Assembly: GCF_003003285.1 (NCBI RefSeq)
Contig: NZ_PVTP01000003.1
Span: 1-64,000 of the forward strand
From: Yoonia maritima
GTDB lineage: Bacteria > Pseudomonadota > Alphaproteobacteria > Rhodobacterales > Rhodobacteraceae
Direction: 5' to 3'
Length of the DNA: 64,000 nucleotides
Below are positions 25,908 through 32,565 of the stretch, piece by piece. A model generated the notes under the pieces. The model was given only the letters and a program-made list of their open reading frames with translations, was not told where the DNA came from and made no database searches. The stretch's first letter is position 1, and each line of letters begins with the position of its first letter. The position numbers and the translations under genes are program-made.

Positions 25908-26396
25908 ATGCCAGTGACCAGCACCATCGACTATGGAAACCTAATGCACCGTGCAATGCGGAGCCTGATCCAAAATGTGCTGACTGATATCGCCAAGGAT
26001 GGCCTTCCTGGCGAACACCATTTCTTTGTCACCTTTGACACAATGCACCCTGATGTTGAGATCGCAGATTGGCTATCAGACCGTTACCCCGGTGATATGA
26101 CCGTCGTGATCCAGCACTGGTTTGCGGACCTTGATGTTACTGACGAAGGTTTCGGAATCACCCTGAACTTTGGCGACAGCCCTGAACGGCTTTATATCCC
26201 TTACGACGCTATTCGCACCTTCGTTGACCCTTCTGTTGAGTTCGGCCTGCGCTTTGAAAGCCCCGAAGACGATGAAGATGACGCAGATATTCTTGATATC
26301 GAAGAAGCGCCGATGGAAGAAATGGTCGAGCCTGAGGCAGAGCCAGAAGAGCGTAAAGAAGCTGAAGTGGTTAGCTTGGATCAATTCCGTAAGTAA
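25908..26396 (+). CDS. sspB: SspB family ClpXP adaptor
   Basis: 162 residues from the ATG at 25908 (GTGGGGAAATG). The N-terminal ~110 residues (DYGNLMHRAMRSLIQNVL, HHFFVTFDTMHPDV, RYPGDMTVVIQHWF, LYIPYDAIRTFVDPSVEFGL) are the alphaproteobacterial SspB fold. An acidic linker follows, then a short conserved C-terminal end VVSLDQFRK that should dock on the ClpX N-domain. It delivers ssrA-tagged proteins to ClpXP. It lies 2.8 kb downstream of the tmRNA gene on the same strand. Confidence 0.9.
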   Translation: MPVTSTIDYGNLMHRAMRSLIQNVLTDIAKDGLPGEHHFFVTFDTMHPDVEIADWLSDRYPGDMTVVIQHWFADLDVTDEGFGITLNFGDSPERLYIPYDAIRTFVDPSVEFGLRFESPEDDEDDADILDIEEAPMEEMVEPEAEPEERKEAEVVSLDQFRK

Positions 26397-26438
26397 CGCT
26401 GCGATCTTGCGATCCTGCGGGCTGCAGCTTAAACCCTG

Positions 26439-26457
26439 TTTTGAAATTATTTCAAAA
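26439..26457 (+). repeat. Dyad overlapping the fumC ribosome site
   Basis: TTTTGAAAT-T-ATTTCAAAA is a 9-bp perfect dyad ending twelve bases before the fumC ATG, with AAAAGGGG (the likely Shine-Dalgarno) at its right edge. As RNA it could weaken fumC translation; as DNA it could be an operator. Neither is shown. Confidence 0.45.
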
Positions 26458-26468
26458 GGGGTTCATCC

Positions 26469-27860
26469 ATGACCGAGACACGCACAGAAACCGATAGTTT
26501 TGGCCCACTTGAGGTCCAAGCGGACCGCTATTGGGGTGCGCAAACCCAGCGTTCTTTGATGAACTTCCCAATTGGTTGGGAAAAGCAGCCAGTTGCAATC
26601 GTTCGTGCGCTTGGTGTGATCAAGCAAGCCTGCGCCATGGCGAACAAAGAACGTGGCAAATTGGACGCTGACAAAGCAGACGCCATGATTGCAGCAGCCT
26701 CCGAAGTCGTCGCCGGCAAATTGGACGATCACTTTCCGCTGGTCGTATGGCAGACAGGTTCCGGCACGCAGTCAAACATGAACGCCAACGAAGTGATCAG
26801 CAACCGCGCGATCGAATTGATGGGTGGCGTGATCGGATCCAAAGACCCGGTCCACCCCAACGATCACTGCAACATGGGTCAGTCTTCTAACGACACGTTC
26901 CCAACCGCTATGCACATCGCAGTTGCGACGACTGCACGTGACGTTCTGATACCCGGTCTTGAAAAACTGCACGCAGCACTGATCGCGAAACAAGAAGAAT
27001 TCGCTGACATCATCAAAATCGGCCGCACCCATACAATGGACGCGACGCCGCTCACACTGGGTCAGGAATTCAGCGGTTACAGTCATCAGGTCGCAATGGG
27101 CCTGCGCCGCATCAAAGCCGCCCTGCCCGCGATCTATGAATTGGCGCAGGGTGGTACAGCCGTGGGCACTGGCCTGAACACGCCCAAAGGTTGGGGTGAA
27201 ACAGTTGCCGCGAACATGGCTGAAATCACTGGCCTACCGTTTGTCACAGCACCTAATAAATTCGAAGCACTGGCTGCACATGACGCATTGGTCGAAATGT
27301 CCGGCGCCTTGAAAACTGTTGCATCCAGCCTTTACAAGATCGCTTGCGACATCCGCATGCTGGGTTCTGGCCCACGTTGTGGTCTAGGTGAATTGATGCT
27401 GCCAGAGAACGAGCCAGGTTCATCCATCATGCCCGGCAAGGTTAACCCAACTCAGGTTGAGGCGATTACGCAGGTCTGTGCGCATGTCATGGGTAACGAC
27501 GCCGCTGTCGGTTTCGCGGGTTCGCAAGGTCACTTTGAACTGAACGTAATGAAGCCAATGATGGCCTATAACGTATTGCAATCTATGCAGCTTTTGGGTG
27601 ATGCGTCCTCGGCGTTCACTGACAACTGTGTTGTTGGCGTCCGTGCTGATCGTACGCGGATCGAAAAGCTGATGCGCGAAAGCCTGATGCTCGTCACAGC
27701 GCTGGCGCCTACCATTGGGTACGACAACGCGACAACCGTTGCGAAGACTGCGCACAAGAATGGCACTACCCTGAAAGAAGAAGCAATCAAACTGGGCTTT
27801 GTGGACGAAGCAACCTTCGACAAGGTCGTGCGCCCTGAAGACATGATCGGTCCTAAGTGA
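26469..27860 (+). CDS. fumC: Fumarate hydratase, class II
   Basis: 463 residues, the usual length of class II fumarase. It begins [15 protein letters not shown], has [44 protein letters not shown], and the superfamily signature [11 protein letters not shown] near residue 317. It hydrates fumarate to malate in the TCA cycle without an iron-sulfur cluster, so it tolerates oxygen. Two small genes overlap one another just after it, the usual Rhodobacterales arrangement. Confidence 0.96.
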   Translation: MTETRTETDSFGPLEVQADRYWGAQTQRSLMNFPIGWEKQPVAIVRALGVIKQACAMANKERGKLDADKADAMIAAASEVVAGKLDDHFPLVVWQTGSGTQSNMNANEVISNRAIELMGGVIGSKDPVHPNDHCNMGQSSNDTFPTAMHIAVATTARDVLIPGLEKLHAALIAKQEEFADIIKIGRTHTMDATPLTLGQEFSGYSHQVAMGLRRIKAALPAIYELAQGGTAVGTGLNTPKGWGETVAANMAEITGLPFVTAPNKFEALAAHDALVEMSGALKTVASSLYKIACDIRMLGSGPRCGLGELMLPENEPGSSIMPGKVNPTQVEAITQVCAHVMGNDAAVGFAGSQGHFELNVMKPMMAYNVLQSMQLLGDASSAFTDNCVVGVRADRTRIEKLMRESLMLVTALAPTIGYDNATTVAKTAHKNGTTLKEEAIKLGFVDEATFDKVVRPEDMIGPK

Positions 27861-28033
27861 AGCCGATCAACCTAAACCAGGCCCGTAAAGCGCGTAATCG
27901 CGCCGAGGCCAAAGCCAAAGCGGACGAAAATGCCGTCCGCTTTGGCCGCACCAAGGCCGAACGGCTATTGGAAGCGTCTCGTGATAAGCAAACAAATGAT
28001 AGGTTATCGCAGTTGAAATTCGAAGATGACTGA
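27857..28033 (+). CDS. DUF4169 family small basic protein
   Basis: 58 residues from a GTG that overlaps the fumC stop (GTGA). The sequence [20 protein letters not shown], with [18 protein letters not shown] and a charged end, is the DUF4169 pattern: short, helical, rich in Lys, Arg and Ala. Function unknown. Its presence between fumC and a ribbon-helix-helix gene recurs in related genomes, to my knowledge, which supports it as a real gene. Confidence 0.8.
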   Translation: MKPINLNQARKARNRAEAKAKADENAVRFGRTKAERLLEASRDKQTNDRLSQLKFEDD

Positions 28034-28262
28034 TCATGCGCGCCCTGCAAAACGGTCACTCACACTGCGCGGTCACCGGACAAGCGTGTCGCTCGAAGAT
28101 ATTTTCTGGGATCAGTTTCGGAAAATCGCGGACCAAGATGGCAAAACAATCAATGGCTTAGCCGCTGAAATAGACGAAGGCCGAGGAGACATCGGTCTCG
28201 CGTCGGCCTTGCGGGTCTATGTGTTAGAGCACGCGTTGTTGCGCGATCAGTCTTTTGAATAA
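28026..28262 (+). CDS. Ribbon-helix-helix protein (RHH_4-like)
   Basis: 78 residues. KRSLTLRGHRTSVSLEDIFWDQFRKIA gives a beta strand followed by two helices, the ribbon-helix-helix fold of the RHH_4 group, with GKTINGLAAEIDEGRGDIGLASALRVYVLEH as the second half. It probably binds DNA, perhaps as a dimer, but its target is not known. It overlaps the DUF4169 gene by eight bases and its 3' end overlaps the next, opposite gene by sixteen. Confidence 0.82.
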   Translation: MTDHARPAKRSLTLRGHRTSVSLEDIFWDQFRKIADQDGKTINGLAAEIDEGRGDIGLASALRVYVLEHALLRDQSFE

Positions 28263-28486
28263 AGCGCACCACGCAGGCTACCCAAACGCTCAACATCTTT
28301 CTTTTCGACGTCGTTCAGTTTGGTTGGCTTCACCACTTTAACAGCAGCTGGGCCCTTAAACATTTTCGCTACTTCTTGCGGAGTCAGTTGCTTTTCAGCA
28401 GTAGGCGACTTTTTCTCAGTTTTAGACTTACGTCCAAATAGTCCACCAATACCTTTTTTGGACGAACCTGGTAGTGCAATAGTCAT
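28247..28486 (-). CDS. Small basic hypothetical protein
   Basis: 79 residues, Lys-rich: KKGIGGLFGRKSKTEKK, then LTPQEVAKMFKGPAAVKVVK and LGSLRGALYSKD. It has a good ribosome site (GAGGAC) before the ATG. No signal peptide or membrane segment. I do not recognise a family. The C-terminal codons overlap the RHH gene tail to tail. Composition and start argue that it is real. Between it and the P450 gene there are about 240 bp without a gene. Confidence 0.5.
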   Translation of the reverse strand: MTIALPGSSKKGIGGLFGRKSKTEKKSPTAEKQLTPQEVAKMFKGPAAVKVVKPTKLNDVEKKDVERLGSLRGALYSKD

Positions 28487-28723
28487 GATTGTCCTCGTTT
28501 CGCGAGCAGTTTTTATTTTCCCGAAGGCAGATTGATGTTCAGGTGAAAATCAAACTTCCTATATTAACGATACATGTAAATGCCGCCATGTGTCGACAAA
28601 AACGCCACGTTCAAGCAACTGTGAGCGGGAAGCCGCACAATTCGACACAATCAAAGCGCACTTATGCCGCAATGCAGACAAACTTCAGCCGACACCGCCT
28701 ATTTTTTGATCATTTAGTCAGAA

Positions 28724-30088
28724 TCATTCCAATCGACGTCGTTTGATTCTCAGCCAGATACCATTCCTTGCGCGCACCGTAAGATATGCCACAGGTATTG
28801 GCTCGCGATTCTCAACTGTTTTAAACTCAAAACCGTTCAACAAAGATGCCATCAGAACCACACCTTCGATCATCGCGAACCCTGCGCCAGAACATACACG
28901 TGGACCGCTTGAAAATGGCATGTACGCATCTCGTACGCGGGATTTTCCATTTTCAGTAGCCCAGCGGCCGGGATCAAAACCATCAGGATTATCCCACAGT
29001 CGACTATGTCGGTGGAGGTGCCAAGGTGACAGCACGACCTGTGCACCGCGTCGTACCAAGCGGTTTCGAAATGTAGACGTGCTGGTGGCCTCGCGGACCA
29101 TCATTGGCACGGGAGGATACAATCGCAATGCTTCGCGAAATACATCCCTTGTCACTTTAAGCTTTGATAGGTTCGAGAAGCTTCCGTCAAAGTCTGCGGC
29201 TTCTGCCGCCACCTTTTCCTGCCATTCGGGGTATCGCGCTAATAAATACAGTGTCCATGCCAGTGCCGACGCGCTGGTTTCATGCCCAGCCAAAAAGAAA
29301 ATAGCGACCTGATCGACCATCTCTGAGACAGTGAATGTTTCGCCTGTCTTTGGATCACAGGTCGTCATAATCTTGGTCGCAAGATCATCTGGCGCGGTCC
29401 CAGCGGCAATCAACGCTAACCGATCTTGCGTGAGCTGCGTAATCAAAGAACGGATTTTTCGCGCAGTCCGGCGTGTTTCTGACTTAAAGAACCGCGGCAT
29501 CCATTGCGGCCCCGGTATAAATGCTGCCAGATTCAGAATGGGCTGCGACCGTTGATATGCCCTAAATTCGTGAAATACCTGTTGGGCAGTCTCATCTTCG
29601 ATGGGTAGTGAAAACAGCGTACGAAAAATAACGTCAGCGGCGGCATGACTGGTGAGCGCTTCAATTTCTTGAGGTGTGTCATCTGCAAGAGGCTCAAGAC
29701 GCTGTGCTGCCGCCTGCCCCGCCGCCATTATGCCGGGAAACGTATCGCGCAACCGCCCGCCTTCAAACGCAGGATCAATTATCCTGCGTTGGCGTTTCCA
29801 TGTTTCTCCGTTCGTCAGAAAGACGCTTTCACCCAAAAGCGGGCGCAGTCCGGCCCCAATGCGTTCCGACTTTGGAAACTCGTCGGGGCGGGCCTTTAGT
29901 ACCTCGTTGATCAACTTTGGATCGTTGATCATGTAGCTCCGAAAAAACGGCGTCCGAAACTCTGCCATCCACGCACGATATAACTTTGCTGGTTGCGCCG
30001 ATAAAATATCGCGCCGAAACAAACGTAGATACCGGAAGAGCGACACGCGTTCAGGGCGCGCTTTAGGTTTCGGCGGTATCTCGGTCAT
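28724..30088 (-). CDS. Cytochrome P450
   Basis: 454 residues, no membrane anchor. Oxygen-activation I-helix AGHET at 267-271, K-helix E319-x-x-R322, and heme loop FSSGPRVCSG with Cys399 as iron ligand. All core residues are present. Its overall look (TNGETWKRQRRIIDPAF before the C-helix) is nearer to CYP4/CYP102/CYP110-like enzymes acting on fatty acids, alkanes or terpenes than to small camphor-type P450s, but that is a guess from pattern. The start overlaps the stop of the upstream hydrolase gene (ATGA). No ferredoxin or reductase gene is adjacent. Confidence 0.92.
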   Translation of the reverse strand: MTEIPPKPKARPERVSLFRYLRLFRRDILSAQPAKLYRAWMAEFRTPFFRSYMINDPKLINEVLKARPDEFPKSERIGAGLRPLLGESVFLTNGETWKRQRRIIDPAFEGGRLRDTFPGIMAAGQAAAQRLEPLADDTPQEIEALTSHAAADVIFRTLFSLPIEDETAQQVFHEFRAYQRSQPILNLAAFIPGPQWMPRFFKSETRRTARKIRSLITQLTQDRLALIAAGTAPDDLATKIMTTCDPKTGETFTVSEMVDQVAIFFLAGHETSASALAWTLYLLARYPEWQEKVAAEAADFDGSFSNLSKLKVTRDVFREALRLYPPVPMMVREATSTSTFRNRLVRRGAQVVLSPWHLHRHSRLWDNPDGFDPGRWATENGKSRVRDAYMPFSSGPRVCSGAGFAMIEGVVLMASLLNGFEFKTVENREPIPVAYLTVRARNGIWLRIKRRRLE

Positions 30089-31356
30089 GAAGGCATAACC
30101 GATGTGTACTTTGAAACTGCTACATCAATGCGCGATTTCGAAGGCGGCCGCCCAGCATAACGGCCCTGCAATGTCACCGGGCCAGCCGTGATTTGAAAGT
30201 AATCATAGTCCTTTGGCTGATCGAACGCGCATAGATATTGAAAATGTAGCCGAAAAAACCGCCAGCGCAGCGCCTTCCAACGGGCAGGTGTTAGACTTTG
30301 GGTAAAGGCGGCAGAAATCACAAGCGGCCAATGTTTACCGGGTGGTGACACACCGGTAACCGCAACTGGATCACATAGCGCAAAACAACACCCATCGCCC
30401 GGTGCGGTCACATCGACCCAAGTCAGCACGTTTTGTGTCGCAAGATATGCAAGGTCTGTCCGTAATCTGCGCGCATGTGGAAGAAACGACACCATCGGCA
30501 CCACATGCCCCAAAGATAAAAAAGCCAGCTTTGGACCATTGGCAGGTACCCTGCCTTCGCGGATCAGATCAGCCAATACTGACACGGCGAGATGCGCACC
30601 CGACGAATGTCCCACGATCAGCACCTCATCAACGTTTCCAGAAAACGCCTCTGCAATTGTGTCACCGAATTCTTTCATACGGTCACCTAAAGCTGCTGGG
30701 ATTGCGCCATAGGACCGTGCTGAAAATGCGTAATCATGCATCAGGTAATAGGCGAACAGCTTGCCGTCTTTTGCCTTGAACCAACGGAGCACGACGATCA
30801 CGATGCCAGCCCAAAGAAGATACTTTACCACCCAAGCAAACCAACCGACAAAATCTGCTACAATCCCGCTTCCAACCAACGCGGCAATCCACGTTAATCC
30901 GCTTTGAACGCCCCCCCCAATGAAGCGTCCGATGAACACCGCTGCGAACAACTGCAATAACAGCATCCCAACCGGATACAGTGCGGCTATCACTGGCCCT
31001 TTGCGCATCCACATTAGTCTGCGCAATGTTCCTGTACTGATATATATCCACGTAGTCTGAAGCAGTTGCCAATAAGTCGCCGGAATAGACTGCGCCATAC
31101 TGTCACGTACAATGTCAGACCACACTAATACGTCGATGCGTGCAGCAACATTTTGATCATCAATATTTGCGTTCACAGTCCAGCCAAAGGTCTTGTTAGT
31201 TGAACGCGCCTGCACATCGATCTCGTATCCACTGATCGCAGCCTGCGCAGCGCTTTCGGTCCTGTAAAGTTCGCGGTAACGCCTTGGCGGAATGGGATCA
31301 TAGCCCGGAATGTGAAACACCCGGCGTCGTTTGACCTGCGTGGATTGGTCGGTCAT
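30085..31356 (-). CDS. Membrane-anchored alpha/beta hydrolase-like protein
   Basis: 423 residues. The N-terminal ~120 residues are soluble (FHIPGYDPIPPRRYRELYRTE); two or three membrane helices lie at about 125-195; the C-terminal part has a nucleophile elbow GHSSGAH (Ser at about 251) with LSLGHVVPM and the downstream ADGDGC-like region, typical of lipase-like alpha/beta hydrolases. An esterase or lipase on a lipid-like substrate is plausible and would fit coupling to the P450. No named family is recognised. Its stop overlaps the P450 start. Confidence 0.6.
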   Translation of the reverse strand: MTDQSTQVKRRRVFHIPGYDPIPPRRYRELYRTESAAQAAISGYEIDVQARSTNKTFGWTVNANIDDQNVAARIDVLVWSDIVRDSMAQSIPATYWQLLQTTWIYISTGTLRRLMWMRKGPVIAALYPVGMLLLQLFAAVFIGRFIGGGVQSGLTWIAALVGSGIVADFVGWFAWVVKYLLWAGIVIVVLRWFKAKDGKLFAYYLMHDYAFSARSYGAIPAALGDRMKEFGDTIAEAFSGNVDEVLIVGHSSGAHLAVSVLADLIREGRVPANGPKLAFLSLGHVVPMVSFLPHARRLRTDLAYLATQNVLTWVDVTAPGDGCCFALCDPVAVTGVSPPGKHWPLVISAAFTQSLTPARWKALRWRFFRLHFQYLCAFDQPKDYDYFQITAGPVTLQGRYAGRPPSKSRIDVAVSKYTSVMPS

Positions 31357-31418
31357 CGCTGATCCTTGTTGATCCCCTGTTATGACAGGTTAGCGGATCA
31401 CAACCAAAAACATAAGTC

Positions 31419-32174
31419 TTATCCGACGGCAGCTAACGCTGGAAAATGCTCAAGCAGCCAATAGCTTATCGCGGCGAACTGTCCTGTCAGCATCATCAGA
31501 CCAACGGTCCAAAGCAATAGGCCAGAGGTCCGTTCAATGCGTCCCATGTGCCGTTTCATCCAGCCCATTGCACCCTTCAACCGTGGAAAGAATGCAGCGA
31601 CCACTAAAAACGGAATGCCAAGTCCAATCGCGTAGACTGCTAGCAATATCGTTCCACGCCCGATACTACCTTCGGATGCCGCCAGACTTAGGATTGCACC
31701 AAGAATAGGACCAAGGCAGGGCGTCCACCCGAATGCAAACGCCAATCCCAAAAGGTAAGCACCAAAAGCAGACCCACCCTTATCCCCTGCGTCCAAGCGC
31801 ATCTCACGGTCAAGAAATCCGATCCGATAAACACCCACGAAATGGGCACCAAGGATCATAACGACAATCCCTGCGACGGTGCTAAAATAGTCCTGATACT
31901 GAAGCAATGCCCGGCCCATGGTCGAAAAGGCGATGCCAAGTAGGATGAATATCGTCGACAGCCCAAGTACAAAAAACAACGCGGCAACAAAAACGCGGCG
32001 TCGTGCGTGACGCTGTTCCTCAAGCTCACTAACAGATACGCCCCCCATGTAAGCCAGATAGGGTGGCACGACGGGAAGCACGCATGGGCTTAGAAATGAT
32101 AACACGCCAGCAGCAAGCGCGACCAGCATAGCAGGCAGCAGGCCGGCATCAAAAATTGTAGTTGTTTCGAACAT
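31419..32174 (-). CDS. ccdA: CcdA-type thiol/disulfide membrane transporter
   Basis: 251 residues, six membrane helices. The two redox cysteines lie in FLSPCVLPVVPPYLAYMGG (about residue 31) and TPCLGPILGAIL (about 156), the hallmark of CcdA/DsbD-beta. It passes electrons from cytoplasmic thioredoxin across the membrane to periplasmic partners for cytochrome c maturation. It is divergent from tusA with about 105 bp between, and no other ccm gene is near. Confidence 0.9.
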   Translation of the reverse strand: MFETTTIFDAGLLPAMLVALAAGVLSFLSPCVLPVVPPYLAYMGGVSVSELEEQRHARRRVFVAALFFVLGLSTIFILLGIAFSTMGRALLQYQDYFSTVAGIVVMILGAHFVGVYRIGFLDREMRLDAGDKGGSAFGAYLLGLAFAFGWTPCLGPILGAILSLAASEGSIGRGTILLAVYAIGLGIPFLVVAAFFPRLKGAMGWMKRHMGRIERTSGLLLWTVGLMMLTGQFAAISYWLLEHFPALAAVG

Positions 32175-32280
32175 TAGGTAACCTCTTGTGTCCCTTCCTA
32201 AGCGACGTCCGTGATTTGGTCACCTGCCGTTTTGTCACATCTTAGTGGACATATTGAAACATCAGCCCTAATCGAAAGGT

Positions 32281-32508
32281 ATGACACATGATGCTGATTT
32301 AGATGCACGGGGCCTGCTGTGCCCCCTTCCCGTCCTAAAGGCGCGCAAGCGCTTGCAAGCGCTACAAAGTGGACAGGTTTTACGAATGGTTGCAGATGAC
32401 CCTGCTGCGATTATCGACGTTCCACATTTTTGCACCGAGGCTGGCCATAACCTGATCAGCACCGAGGGTGCTAAAGACGGTCAAATATACTTGATCCAAA
32501 AAGGTTAA
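32281..32508 (+). CDS. tusA: TusA family sulfurtransferase
   Basis: 75 residues, the full length of a TusA/SirA-like protein. DARGLLCPLPVLKARKRL carries the CPxP motif with the sulfur-carrying Cys14. It takes persulfide sulfur from a desulfurase and passes it on for tRNA thiolation or molybdenum cofactor synthesis; the exact acceptor is unknown. Monocistronic, with a terminator right behind. Confidence 0.9.
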   Translation: MTHDADLDARGLLCPLPVLKARKRLQALQSGQVLRMVADDPAAIIDVPHFCTEAGHNLISTEGAKDGQIYLIQKG

Positions 32509-32513
32509 ACGCA

Positions 32514-32547
32514 AAACGCCGCCCCCAAGGGACGGCGTTTGTTTTTT
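32514..32547 (+). terminator. Rho-independent terminator after tusA
   Basis: AAACGCCG and CGGCGTTT form an 8-bp stem, extended inside by CCC/GGG, and are followed by GTTTTTT. It starts six bases after the tusA stop and also lies just beyond the rne stop, so it may act on both strands. Confidence 0.85.
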
Positions 32548-32565
32548 ACATGATGGTATTTAAGC

